Shown here: positions 19,482 to 28,943 of the stretch, piece by piece
Position numbering within the stretch: position 1 is the first letter of the stretch
Layout of the letters: each line of letters begins with the position of its first letter
Source: Clostridium liquoris
GTDB taxonomy: Bacteria; Bacillota; Clostridia; Clostridiales; Clostridiaceae
Direction: 5' to 3'
Assembly (NCBI RefSeq): GCF_002995785.1
Contig: NZ_PVXO01000073.1
Location: 62,001-126,000, forward strand
DNA: 64,000 bases
Translations under genes and position numbers: made by a program
The notes under the pieces: model-generated
What the model saw: only the letters and a program-made list of their open reading frames with translations
What the model was told of the DNA's origin: nothing
Database searches by the model: none

Positions 19482-20558
19482 CTACTTTTCTCTTATATCT
19501 ACAAAGAACTCACTGTTATGTATACTTGCTTCCTCTAAAGTGGCCATATTATTCATGACACATAGAGCTGACTCAATTATGCAAAATTCTAGAGGGCAGC
19601 CAGTACCTTCTCCTAATCTCATATCCATATTTAACCCTGGTCTTAATCCTATTTCATTCATCACATATTCAGATCCTGGTTCTGCTGATAAATGGGATGG
19701 AAACATAAAATCTTTTACATTGGGATTTAATCTAAATGCACAAAGAGCAGCGGCACAAGCAATTATTCCATCTATAACTATAGGAACTCTGTTCTTGGCA
19801 GCTCCTAGGAAACATCCACACAATCCCGCTATATCAAATCCACCTACCTTAGTTAATACATCAATAGGATCTTTTTTATCAGGGTCGTTAATTTCTATTG
19901 CCCTCTTAATTACTGCTTTCTTATTTGCAAATCCTTCTTCTGTAAGACCAGAACCCTTTCCAGCAACAATATCAGAATCCATTCCTGAAAGCACACTTAT
20001 AACTGCAGCACTAGTTGCGGTATTACACATACCAGCTTCACCAGTACCAAATAAATCATAACCTTCTTTAACAAGATTATCCACAGCTTCAATGCCGATT
20101 TCAATAGCTTTAATAGCTTCTTCCCTTGTCATAGCAGGACCTTTTGCTATATTTTTAGTGCCATAAGCTATTTTTTTATTTATTATATTGGGATTATTAA
20201 ATTCTGCTTTAACTCCCACATCTATTACGCAGATATCAGCTTTTGCATAATCAGATAAAACTCCTATACCTGTTATTCCTTTTGTATAATTGTTAGTAAT
20301 TATAGCTGTTAACTCCTGTGGGCAGGCACTAACCCCCTCTTCCCAAACTCCATTATCAGCAGCCATTATTATAGTATTTTTCTTATTTATTCTGTTCTTT
20401 ACTTTTCCCGTTATTCCTGACATTTTTACCGCAATTTCCTCTAGCTTACCTAAACTGCCTATAGGCTTAGAAAGATTATCCATCCTTTCCCATGCCTTTT
20501 TTATAGCTTCTTTATCCGCTGGTCTGATAATATCTAAAGTCTTTTGTAATAAGTTCAT
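19482..20558 (-). CDS. cobT: Nicotinate-nucleotide:dimethylbenzimidazole phosphoribosyltransferase
   Basis: About 358 residues of the CobT family, with SKPIGSLGKLE near the N-terminus and the catalytic Glu region LRPGLNMDMRLGEGTG near the C-terminus. It makes alpha-ribazole phosphate, the precursor of the lower ligand of cobalamin. The ATG at 20558 follows GAGGGGTGG by 5 nt; the GTG three codons earlier overlaps it. No other cobalamin gene is nearby and no cobalamin riboswitch is visible upstream, so it is an isolated copy. Cobalamin would be used by B12 enzymes of amino-acid fermentation such as glutamate mutase (inference). Confidence 0.95.
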   Translation of the reverse strand: MNLLQKTLDIIRPADKEAIKKAWERMDNLSKPIGSLGKLEEIAVKMSGITGKVKNRINKKNTIIMAADNGVWEEGVSACPQELTAIITNNYTKGITGIGVLSDYAKADICVIDVGVKAEFNNPNIINKKIAYGTKNIAKGPAMTREEAIKAIEIGIEAVDNLVKEGYDLFGTGEAGMCNTATSAAVISVLSGMDSDIVAGKGSGLTEEGFANKKAVIKRAIEINDPDKKDPIDVLTKVGGFDIAGLCGCFLGAAKNRVPIVIDGIIACAAALCAFRLNPNVKDFMFPSHLSAEPGSEYVMNEIGLRPGLNMDMRLGEGTGCPLEFCIIESALCVMNNMATLEEASIHNSEFFVDIREK

Positions 20559-20694
20559 ATATTCCACCCCTCTAAAAACATCACCTCTACATTTTAGTTA
20601 GAGGCTTAATAGTATTCAATTATGGATTAATTATATTACTTTATTCCACATGTTTCAAGTACATTATCCCTATTCTTAACTAAATCATTCGTAA

Positions 20695-21576
20695 TTACTC
20701 GTTAATTTTCTCTAACAATTGTCCTATTTCTTCGTGATTAAAGTGGTAGCTTTTATTACAAAATTCACATTTTAATTCCTCAGTTTTATTATCATTATAC
20801 AATTCCCCTAAATCCTTTTTACCTATACTTATAAGAGCTCTCTTTACTCTTTCTCTTGAACAATCACATCTATATTCTGGTGTAAGGTGTTCTAATATTT
20901 TTAAATTCATTCCTTCAAAAATAAATTCTAATATTTCTTCTATGCTCATTCCCTTTGATATAAAATCAGTTATTGATGAAATCTCTTCTAATCTGTAAGT
21001 TACTAAATCTGCTGCCATATCATCAGCCCCAGGCATCATTTGGATTATAAACCCTCCTGCTGCCTTTACACTCAAATCTTCATTAACTAAAACTCCTAAT
21101 CCTACAGCGGATGGAGTTTGTTCTGAAACAGTAAAATAATAAGCTAAATCATCTCCTATTTCTCCAGAATATATTGGCGTTTGTCCTACATAAGGCTCTT
21201 TAAGCCCCATATCCTTAATTACTGTCAACATACCATTCTTTCCTATAGCACCGCCAACATCCAGCTTTCCTTTATCATTTGCTGGTAAATCTACATAAGG
21301 ATTACCTATATACCCCTTAACATGTCCATCAGCATAGGATGTTACAACTACTCCTCTTGCTTCTCCACCACCTTGAATCTTCAATGTGAGTGTGTCCTTA
21401 TCAGATTTTAGCATAGTACCCATAAGAGCGCCTGCCGTTAACATTCTGCCAAGTGCAGCAGCTGCTGTAGCACTACAATTATGAACCTTTACCCCTTTAT
21501 TTACTAAATCAGTAGTTATTGCACCAATTATTCTTATGCCGCCGTCCATAGCAACAGCTTTAACCAATTTATCCAT
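20695..21576 (-). CDS. hslO: Hsp33 redox-regulated chaperone
   Basis: A 293-residue protein. The N-terminal chaperone core is followed by the zinc-binding redox switch CDC (about 238-240) and CEFC (about 271-274). On oxidation the cysteines form disulfides, release zinc and activate holdase function in the cytoplasm. It has AGGCATTG/GGAGG spacing suited to the ATG at 21576 and is next to a SAM methyltransferase gene 21 bp upstream on the same strand. Confidence 0.95.
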   Translation of the reverse strand: MDKLVKAVAMDGGIRIIGAITTDLVNKGVKVHNCSATAAAALGRMLTAGALMGTMLKSDKDTLTLKIQGGGEARGVVVTSYADGHVKGYIGNPYVDLPANDKGKLDVGGAIGKNGMLTVIKDMGLKEPYVGQTPIYSGEIGDDLAYYFTVSEQTPSAVGLGVLVNEDLSVKAAGGFIIQMMPGADDMAADLVTYRLEEISSITDFISKGMSIEEILEFIFEGMNLKILEHLTPEYRCDCSRERVKRALISIGKKDLGELYNDNKTEELKCEFCNKSYHFNHEEIGQLLEKINE

Positions 21577-21597
21577 TCTATCAATGCCTCCAAACTT

Positions 21598-22335
21598 CTA
21601 TTTTTTTAACACATAAGCTATTCTTTCTGTGTCTTCCCTCAAAGCTTTACTTTCATAATTATCAAGAAGCTTTGCAATTTGAAACCCGCATGCAATTGCC
21701 GACTCCTGGATTTCTTTGTTTGTATAAGCTCTTTCTCTGTGGAACTCATCAAATCTTTTATAAACTTTTCCCTGCTTAATAAAAAAGGTTAAATACATGT
21801 CCACTATATCCTCTTCAAGATTATTCTCCCAAATATAATAGACATCTTCACTATCATAGTTGTATATATTGTTTCCTAGTATTTGTGTGATCTTATAATA
21901 GGAATTAATATCAAAAACAAATATACCCCCATCTTTCAAATGATTGTATACACCTTTAAAATATTCATGAAGCTTCTCTTTTTCAACTATATAGTTAGTA
22001 GAATCTAAGCAGCAAGTTATTAAATCAAATTTTCTATTTAAGTTTAAACTACTTATATCCTGACATATAAATTTGCCCTTTATGCCACTGTCTCTTAATT
22101 TTCCTTCTGCCTCTGTCAGCATATCGTATGACAAATCCACAGCCCAAGTGTTTAAAAAAGACTTTGCTATATTTTCTGTTATATTTCCAGTGCCACAGGC
22201 TAGATCTAAATAATCTTTTCTTTGAACTTTATACTCATCACAGAAAATCAAAATTGTATCTGCCCATTTTTTATAGTCAATATCTCCTTTTATTAGCTCA
22301 TCATATATATGAGCAAAATCCTTATAGCAATCCAT
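21598..22335 (-). CDS. Class I SAM-dependent methyltransferase
   Basis: A 245-residue protein with motif I LDLACGTGN (about 42-50) and the post-motif Asp (VDLSYDML). This Rossmann-fold family includes small-molecule and protein methyltransferases; the substrate cannot be told. It is closely upstream of hslO. Confidence 0.85.
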   Translation of the reverse strand: MDCYKDFAHIYDELIKGDIDYKKWADTILIFCDEYKVQRKDYLDLACGTGNITENIAKSFLNTWAVDLSYDMLTEAEGKLRDSGIKGKFICQDISSLNLNRKFDLITCCLDSTNYIVEKEKLHEYFKGVYNHLKDGGIFVFDINSYYKITQILGNNIYNYDSEDVYYIWENNLEEDIVDMYLTFFIKQGKVYKRFDEFHRERAYTNKEIQESAIACGFQIAKLLDNYESKALREDTERIAYVLKK

Positions 22336-22378
22336 TTAGCAATACTCCTTTTTGCGAATAATTTACACTTACTAAATA

Positions 22379-22633
22379 TTATATATTTTCATTCTGCAAG
22401 TCAATATTTTTTGGAATATTAAGTTGTTTTTTTCTTTTAGTCATTATTCCACCTATTCTTCCAGTCTCCTCCGAGGTTAAAGAACTCCATCCAAGTTTAT
22501 CGACTTTTTCCCTTAATCCTAATTCTTCTGCAATTTCATATTTCATTTTTTCTCTTAGTTTTTCACTGTCTGTTAATTCCCTATTTGATTTTAGCTTTGC
22601 CTTTATAACCTTCTTTAAAGGTGTTTTCCCCAT
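22379..22633 (-). CDS. Small acid-soluble spore protein, alpha/beta type
   Basis: An 84-residue protein, MGKTPLKKV to LQNENI. The central segment KYEIAEELGLREKV resembles the germination-protease site region, and TSEETGRIGGIMTKR resembles the DNA-binding second motif of alpha/beta SASP. These proteins coat spore DNA and protect it from UV and heat. The N-terminal extension of about 25 basic residues is longer than in classical members. The ATG at 22633 has GGAGG 7 nt upstream; a longer in-frame start at 22675 lacks one. Confidence 0.85.
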   Translation of the reverse strand: MGKTPLKKVIKAKLKSNRELTDSEKLREKMKYEIAEELGLREKVDKLGWSSLTSEETGRIGGIMTKRKKQLNIPKNIDLQNENI

Positions 22634-22730
22634 AATTATTCCTCCACTTAAGATTAATAAAAAGTCATATAACACATTAAATAGTTTTTACAGGAAGGAA
22701 ATTAATTATACACTGAATAGAAATAAAAAT

Positions 22731-22753
22731 AGAGTAAGGATTATCCTTACTCT
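22731..22753 (-). terminator. Terminator of the opp operon
   Basis: AGAGTAAGG and CCTTACTCT form a perfect stem right after the oppF stop, followed on the minus strand by ATTTTTATTT. Confidence 0.85.
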
Positions 22754-22762
22754 GTAAATAAT

Positions 22763-23728
22763 CTATTTATCATTAAATAAGTGACAAGCAACAAAATGAT
22801 CCTTTTCTACCTCTTTAATCTCAGGTATGGCCTCAGTACATATAGGCTTTGCATACTTACATCTAGCTGCAAATCTACATCCAGGTTTTGGATTAATAGG
22901 GCTTGGCACTTCCCCTTCTAACATTATTCTGGACCTAGTTTCTTCAATTTCAGGGTCAGGAATAGGAATAGCAGATAAAAGTGCCTGAGTATATGGATGC
23001 AATGGTTTTTCATATAAATCATGGCTAGATGCTAATTCCACCATAGTACCTAAATACATAACTCCAACTCTATCTGATATATGTTTTACCATAGAAAGAT
23101 CATGTGCAATAAATAAATAGGTTAATCCTAATTCATTTTGTAATTTAATTAATAAATTTACTACTTGTGCTTGTATTGATACATCAAGAGCAGAAATAGG
23201 CTCATCACATACAATGAACTTAGGTTCTACAGCTAAAGCTCTAGCTATACCAATTCTCTGTCTTTGCCCTCCAGAAAATTCATGAGGAAATCTTGAAGCA
23301 TGCTCTTTATTAAGTCCTACTAAATCTAACATTTCGTATATTTTATTTATTCTTTCCTTCCCCTTGTATAATCCGTGTATATCTATTCCCTCGGCAATAA
23401 TTTCTCCTACAGTCATTCTAGGGTTTAATGAAGCATATGGATCTTGGAATATAATTTGTGCATTTTTAGTAAAAGCTTTTTTATCTTTTCCTTTAAGTCC
23501 GTGTATATTTATTCCTTCAAAAAAAACTTGTCCGCCAGTAGCCTCGTATAATCCTAGAACTGTTCTGCCACAGGTAGTTTTACCGCAGCCTGATTCTCCA
23601 ACTAAACCTAAAGTTTCACCTTTTTTTATATTAAAACTTACATTATCTACAGCCTTTAAAACTGAGTCTTTTCCCACCTTAAAGTATTTTTTCAAGTTTT
23701 TTACTTGTACTAAATAATTATCTTCCAT
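22763..23728 (-). CDS. oppF: Oligopeptide ABC transporter ATP-binding protein OppF
   Basis: A 321-residue ATPase with Walker A GESGCGKTT, signature FSGGQRQRIGIARAL, Walker B FIVCDEPISALD, and the C-terminal oligopeptide extension (HPYTQALLSAIP) with a Cys cluster GCRFAARCKYAKPIC. It powers uptake with OppD. Its ATG overlaps the oppD stop by one base (TAATG), indicating coupling. Confidence 0.95.
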   Translation of the reverse strand: MEDNYLVQVKNLKKYFKVGKDSVLKAVDNVSFNIKKGETLGLVGESGCGKTTCGRTVLGLYEATGGQVFFEGINIHGLKGKDKKAFTKNAQIIFQDPYASLNPRMTVGEIIAEGIDIHGLYKGKERINKIYEMLDLVGLNKEHASRFPHEFSGGQRQRIGIARALAVEPKFIVCDEPISALDVSIQAQVVNLLIKLQNELGLTYLFIAHDLSMVKHISDRVGVMYLGTMVELASSHDLYEKPLHPYTQALLSAIPIPDPEIEETRSRIMLEGEVPSPINPKPGCRFAARCKYAKPICTEAIPEIKEVEKDHFVACHLFNDK

Positions 23729-24747
23729 TATTTCGCACCTCCTATAGCCTGTGGAACTTCAACCTTAGGTGCTAAAGGATGTTGAAGCCAGCATTGAACA
23801 CTATGGGTATCGCTTATCTTAGTAATCTCTGGCATTTCGTCTCTACATATCTGCATACAATACTCACATCTTGATGCAAAAGGACATCCAACTGGTGGTT
23901 TTAAAAGATCAGGAGGAGTTCCCTTTATTGAATATAACTGATTTTTATGCTTTGTATCCAATCTAGGAACTGATTGCAATAATGCCCAAGTGTATGGATG
24001 CTTAGGATTATAGAATATCTCTTCTGTTGTTCCTCTTTCAATTATCATTCCTGCATACATTACTTGTATTCTGCTAGCTACACTAGCAACAACCCCTAAA
24101 TCGTGGGTTATAAGTATAACTGCAGTGTCTAGCTTATTTTGTAATTCTTTTATAAGGTCCATAATTTGAGCCTGTATAGTAACATCCAATGCAGTGGTTG
24201 GTTCATCAGCTATTAATATCTTGGGATTACAGGCAAGAGCTATAGCAATCATAGCCCTTTGTCTCATACCACCTGAAAATTCATGTGGATATTGTTTGGA
24301 TCTTTTTTCCGCATTAGGAATATTAACTACTTTTAGCATTTTCACTGCTTCTTTCAAAGCTTCTTTTTTATTCATTCCTCTATGAATAATTAAACTTTCA
24401 GCAATCTGATTTCCAATTTTCATAGTAGGATTTAAAGAAGTCATAGGGTCTTGGAATATCATGCTTATATCTTCTCCCCTTAAATCTCTTAACTCCTTAT
24501 CAGACATTTTTAAAACATCTTTGCCTTCAAAAAAAATTTGTGAACCTTTCTTTATCTCTCCTGGTGGAGTAGCTATTAGTCTCATTATTGATTTAGAGGT
24601 TATAGTTTTTCCGCATCCAGATTCACCAACTATTGCTAAAGTCTCTCCTTTTTCTAAATCGAAGGATACTCCTCTAACTGATTGAACCTCACCTGCATAT
24701 GTGTGAAATGAAACTTTTAAATCTTTTACTTCAAGTAATTTTGCCAT
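23728..24747 (-). CDS. oppD: Oligopeptide ABC transporter ATP-binding protein OppD
   Basis: A 339-residue ATPase with Walker A GESGCGKTI, signature FSGGMRQRAMIAIAL, Walker B ILIADEPTTALD and a C-terminal Cys cluster (GCPFASRCEYCMQIC). It pairs with OppF on the cytoplasmic face of OppBC. Confidence 0.95.
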   Translation of the reverse strand: MAKLLEVKDLKVSFHTYAGEVQSVRGVSFDLEKGETLAIVGESGCGKTITSKSIMRLIATPPGEIKKGSQIFFEGKDVLKMSDKELRDLRGEDISMIFQDPMTSLNPTMKIGNQIAESLIIHRGMNKKEALKEAVKMLKVVNIPNAEKRSKQYPHEFSGGMRQRAMIAIALACNPKILIADEPTTALDVTIQAQIMDLIKELQNKLDTAVILITHDLGVVASVASRIQVMYAGMIIERGTTEEIFYNPKHPYTWALLQSVPRLDTKHKNQLYSIKGTPPDLLKPPVGCPFASRCEYCMQICRDEMPEITKISDTHSVQCWLQHPLAPKVEVPQAIGGAK

Positions 24748-24761
24748 AAGTATCCTCCTTT

Positions 24762-25694
24762 CTACTGACGAAGTTTTGGATCTAGAGCATCTCTTAATCC
24801 ATCACCCAATAAATTAAATGAAAGCATAGTTAAACTTATTGCTAGGGCAGGGAAAAATAATTCATGGGGATAAAAATCTATTACAGATTGTCCAAATGAA
24901 CACATAGCACCCCAGCTTGTATCAGGCGGCTGAATACCTAAACCTATAAAGCTTAAAAATGCTTCTGAGAATATAAATCCCGGTATATCAAATGTCATAT
25001 ATATAATTATTATTCCAATAGTATTTGGTATTAAATGTTTAGTTATTATTCTCTTTGGATCTGAACCCAATGCTTGAGCTGCAAGCACATACTCTGATTC
25101 TTTTAACTGCATAACTTGTCCTCTTATCAAACGAGCCATTCCAGTCCATCCTGTAATACATAAAGCTAATAATAAGCTTCCTATACCTTGATTATCAAAT
25201 ACAACAGCAAATAGTATAACAATTATCATATATGGAATACTATTTAATACTTCAACTATTCTCATCATTATGTCATCAACTAATCCTCCGAAATAACCAC
25301 TGATTCCACCATATAGAGTGCCAATAGTTACCTCAATTAAAGTACCGCAAATACCGATTGCTATAGATACCCTTCCGCCTATCCATAGCCTGCCAAACAT
25401 ATCTCTTCCTAGATTATCCGTTCCAAATATATATTGACTATTAGGCTTCTGATTAGTAATAGCTATGTTTTGATGGGTGTAATCAACTCCAGATATCAAT
25501 TTACCTATCCAAGGTCCTATAACACACATTATAATAATTGCTGACAATAATATTAAAGAAAAAATGGCAACTTTATTTTTCTTTAATCTTCTCCACGCAT
25601 CCTGCCAATAGGTCATATTGGGTCTTACTATGGCATCAGCATTAAAATTATCACAACCTATTATCTGAAACTTTTCTTTACTTAATTCTGCCAT
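24762..25694 (-). CDS. oppC: Oligopeptide ABC transporter permease OppC
   Basis: A 310-residue protein with an N-terminal cytoplasmic tail, six hydrophobic segments and the EAA loop (AAQALGSDPKRIITKHLIPN). It forms the peptide channel with OppB. Confidence 0.95.
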   Translation of the reverse strand: MAELSKEKFQIIGCDNFNADAIVRPNMTYWQDAWRRLKKNKVAIFSLILLSAIIIMCVIGPWIGKLISGVDYTHQNIAITNQKPNSQYIFGTDNLGRDMFGRLWIGGRVSIAIGICGTLIEVTIGTLYGGISGYFGGLVDDIMMRIVEVLNSIPYMIIVILFAVVFDNQGIGSLLLALCITGWTGMARLIRGQVMQLKESEYVLAAQALGSDPKRIITKHLIPNTIGIIIIYMTFDIPGFIFSEAFLSFIGLGIQPPDTSWGAMCSFGQSVIDFYPHELFFPALAISLTMLSFNLLGDGLRDALDPKLRQ

Positions 25695-25705
25695 TTTTAC
25701 CCCTC

Positions 25706-26659
25706 CTATTTTTTACTGCCTGATAATCTTATTCTTGGATCTATTAATGTGTATAATATATCAACAACTAACAAAGATACTATATATAAGAATGAGTAAA
25801 ATATGGTGAATCCCATTATCATATTGTAGTCTTTCGCAGATATAGAATCAATCATTGCATTTCCAAGACCAGGAATAGCAAATATCCTTTCAATTACAAA
25901 AGATCCCGTAATTATAGAAGCTATTTGTGGTCCAAGTATAGTTACGATTGGAAGTATTGCATTTCTAATAATATGCTTCCATGCTATAGAAACCTTAGAC
26001 ACTCCCTTTGCTTGGGCAGTAATTATATAATCTTGGCTTATTACATCCAAAACAGAAGTCTTCATATATCTTGCATAGGTAGCAATACTTGAAAAACTTA
26101 ATGCCATAGTTGGTAAAATAGTAAACTTTATAGTATTTAGGAACCCATCTCCTTGACTATACCACCCTGCTATAGGTAAACCTGCTTTTCCTCCTAAGCC
26201 CTTTTGCAACAAAGCTGCAACAACAAAGCTAGGTATAGATACACCTAATATGGCAATAAATATAACAAAATAGTCCACCCCTGTATTTCTTTTAAAACCA
26301 GCAATTATTCCTAAAGTTAAGCCTATAGCCAAACCTACAAATACAGCTTGAAGACCAATCCTTGCAGAATTTGGAAATCTATCATGTATGTACTTATTAG
26401 CAGATATACCTGGTGTTACGAAAGAATCTCCCATATTTCCTTTTAATAAATTTTTAACATACATTACATATCTTTCTGATACAGGCTTGTCCAAACCATA
26501 CTCAGCCATTAAATTTTCTTTAACTTGTGCCGGCAATTGCTTGACCTGTGAAGTTATGGGATTTCCAGGCATACTATTCATTAAGAAAAACGTAATAGTT
26601 ACTATTACCCATAACGTAAGCACCATATATCCCAATCTTTTAGATATATATCTTACCAT
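25706..26659 (-). CDS. oppB: Oligopeptide ABC transporter permease OppB
   Basis: A 317-residue permease with six predicted membrane segments and the EAA loop (TAQAKGVSKVSIAWKHIIRN). It lies 12 bp upstream of oppC. It is separated from oppA by a hairpin, so the membrane parts are probably made in smaller amounts than the binding protein. Confidence 0.95.
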   Translation of the reverse strand: MVRYISKRLGYMVLTLWVIVTITFFLMNSMPGNPITSQVKQLPAQVKENLMAEYGLDKPVSERYVMYVKNLLKGNMGDSFVTPGISANKYIHDRFPNSARIGLQAVFVGLAIGLTLGIIAGFKRNTGVDYFVIFIAILGVSIPSFVVAALLQKGLGGKAGLPIAGWYSQGDGFLNTIKFTILPTMALSFSSIATYARYMKTSVLDVISQDYIITAQAKGVSKVSIAWKHIIRNAILPIVTILGPQIASIITGSFVIERIFAIPGLGNAMIDSISAKDYNMIMGFTIFYSFLYIVSLLVVDILYTLIDPRIRLSGSKK

Positions 26660-26827
26660 CTTTTCTCCCCTCCGAAACTACAAATATTTTTATATCCTTT
26701 GCTATTAAATATATATATAAAATTATTACATTCTTGTAATAAGTATTTTCTACTTTAAAATAAAAGAATTCACACTCTCAAAGTAAATTCTTAATTCTAT
26801 GAATATTTTATCACAAGCTATATAAAG

Positions 26828-26854
26828 GCTACAACAGGAAAATCCTGTTGTAGC
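26828..26854 (-). terminator. Intra-operon hairpin between oppA and oppB
   Basis: GCTACAACAGGA (26828-26839) pairs perfectly with TCCTGTTGTAGC (26843-26854), followed by CCTTTAT on the minus strand. It probably acts as a partial terminator or 3'-end stabiliser that raises the OppA to OppBCDF ratio. Confidence 0.75.
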
Positions 26855-26882
26855 TTTATAATTACATTACCAATATAATTTA

Positions 26883-28550
26883 CTATTTTCCTTCAATTGA
26901 AGTCCACTTTAACTCATATAATCCACCGAAGGATGGGAATTGTAATCCCTTTACATATTTCTGTGTAAAGAAACGTTTGTCTTTGTAGAATACTGGAGCA
27001 ATTCCAGCCTGTTCTGATACTAATATCTGTTCTGCTCTCTTATATAACTCAATTCTCTTATTCATGTCAGGTTCTTTTTTTATATCTTTAACAATTTTAT
27101 CATATTCAGCATTTGAGAATTTACCATTGTTGTTTCCATTACCAGTTGTGAATAGTTCTATAAATGCCATTGGGTCATTATAGTCAGCGCCCCATCCTGA
27201 CATAGCTATTTCAAAATTGCCTTCCTCTGTTTTCTTTAAGTAATCTGAGAAATCAGCTGCTGAGTCTACTTTAATGTTAACACCTATTTTTGATTGCCAC
27301 TGATTCTGGAAGTATTCTGCATATGCCCTATCTGAAGTAGCACTTCCCTGTGGTAAATATCTTAATGTATATTTTGATGGATTTGGATCTAAATTAAGCT
27401 CTTTTAACCCTTCTATAAATAAAGCTTTAGGATCCTTATTAGCTACACTCTTCAATGGTTCTGGAACTACATCTCTATATACTTTTTCTCCAGCTACCAT
27501 TCCTGTTGGAATCAAACCATTTGATGCAAAACCTCTCTGATAAACCTTATTAACATAAGATTCTCTATCTATAGCAAGTGATAATGCAAGTCTGATTTTA
27601 GAATTTGTTAAGAGTTTATTAGCTTTTTCTCCATTTTGATTCATTATCATATAGAAAGATGTTGGATCTGTACTTTCAACGTAATCATATTTTCCTGCTT
27701 TAGCTTCATCTTTCATTTTCTGAACATATTCTCCAGTTATAGCTGTTCCATCTATCTGTTTACTAGTAAACATCTGATATCTTGTTGGCATTTCTTCAGC
27801 TACCTGGAAGGTACCTTTGTCAAGTTTTACTGTATCCTTATCCCAGTATTTTTCATTCTTATTAAATGTAATTTTTGATCCTTTTTCCCATTTTTCAAGA
27901 ACAAATGGTCCATCGAATACCATTTTTGAAGGATCTGTACCATATTTATCTCCTGCAGCTTCAACTATATCCTGTCTTAATGGGGATAATAATGGGAAAG
28001 CTGTTAACTGTAAGAAGTATGGTGTTGGATTTTCTAATGTTACTTCTAATGTCTTGTCATCTATAGCTTTTACGCCAACTTCTTCTTCTTTTGCTTTACC
28101 CTCATAGAATTTTTCACCATTCTTTAATACAAACATAAAAGAAGCATATTGTGCTTTAGTTTTTGGATTTAATATTCTCTTCCAAGCATACTCAAAATCC
28201 TTAGCTGTAACTTTTTTACCATCGGACCATTTAGCATCTCTCAATTTAAAAGTCCATTTTAATCCATCCTTGGATTGTTCCCAGCTTTCTGCAATAGCTT
28301 TTTCTGGTTTGTCATTGTTGTATCTTGTTAATCCCTCCATAGATGCATTAATAGCATTGAATGACATCTGGTCTGTAGATTTTGAAGTATCTAATGTTTT
28401 AGCATCAGAAGATATTAATGTTATAGACTGTCCCTTCTTTCCGCCTTCGGCAGGCTTTTTGCCATCACTACTTCCACCACAACCAACTAATGCTGTGGAT
28501 AACAACATAGTGGCAGTTAAAAGTATGGCTAAAAACTTTTTACTTTTCAC
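26883..28550 (-). CDS. oppA: Oligopeptide-binding lipoprotein OppA
   Basis: A 555-residue family-5 extracellular solute-binding protein. The signal peptide ends in a lipobox (ALVGCGG, Cys at about 24), so it is a membrane-anchored lipoprotein on the outer face. It captures peptides for OppBCDF. The start is a GTG (28548-28550) behind GGGGGAG. Peptide uptake fits an amino-acid-fermenting life style. Confidence 0.95.
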   Translation of the reverse strand: MKSKKFLAILLTATMLLSTALVGCGGSSDGKKPAEGGKKGQSITLISSDAKTLDTSKSTDQMSFNAINASMEGLTRYNNDKPEKAIAESWEQSKDGLKWTFKLRDAKWSDGKKVTAKDFEYAWKRILNPKTKAQYASFMFVLKNGEKFYEGKAKEEEVGVKAIDDKTLEVTLENPTPYFLQLTAFPLLSPLRQDIVEAAGDKYGTDPSKMVFDGPFVLEKWEKGSKITFNKNEKYWDKDTVKLDKGTFQVAEEMPTRYQMFTSKQIDGTAITGEYVQKMKDEAKAGKYDYVESTDPTSFYMIMNQNGEKANKLLTNSKIRLALSLAIDRESYVNKVYQRGFASNGLIPTGMVAGEKVYRDVVPEPLKSVANKDPKALFIEGLKELNLDPNPSKYTLRYLPQGSATSDRAYAEYFQNQWQSKIGVNIKVDSAADFSDYLKKTEEGNFEIAMSGWGADYNDPMAFIELFTTGNGNNNGKFSNAEYDKIVKDIKKEPDMNKRIELYKRAEQILVSEQAGIAPVFYKDKRFFTQKYVKGLQFPSFGGLYELKWTSIEGK

Positions 28551-28943
28551 TTTTACTCCCCCTTTTATTTAATTGTTAGACCTTTATTTTTTTATTTATT
28601 AATAAGTATACTTATTAATAAATAACTTATACATATATAAATATTTTATACATATAAAAATATTAAATTTTTATTAATCTAAAATATGATTATAAGACAC
28701 TTCAAATGACATTTCCTTTATTTGTTTAAATCATATTAGCATAATTCTTTTATATTGTCAATTATACACTTTTTGATTTATCAAGCTTTGAACTATTTTA
28801 TCATATTCACAATTTTCCACATATTGAATAATTTCATTCCGATCTAATATATTTTATAATTATTATATTTTTATTAAAAAACTATATGATTTTAGCTATA
28901 TGGGTTATATAATATAGTAAAGAAATTTTAGGAGGGATTTACT
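28551..28943. promoter_or_regulatory. Divergent intergenic region oppA / asd with a 34-bp perfect palindrome
   Basis: About 390 bp of very AT-rich DNA. Positions 28592-28625 form a perfect 34-bp palindrome centred on GTATAC, about 42 bp before the oppA start. It could be an operator or a long hairpin in the oppA 5' leader. A TATAAT on the minus strand near 28690 and a TATAAT on the plus strand near 28911 are plausible -10 boxes for oppA and asd. No riboswitch motif is seen. Confidence 0.6.

Noticed and set aside
20568-20694. Cobalamin riboswitch upstream of cobT
   Set aside because: No B12-box-like GCCACTG sequence and too little structure.
28760-28943. Lysine riboswitch upstream of asd
   Set aside because: The region is too AT-rich and none of the conserved lysine-element segments can be seen.
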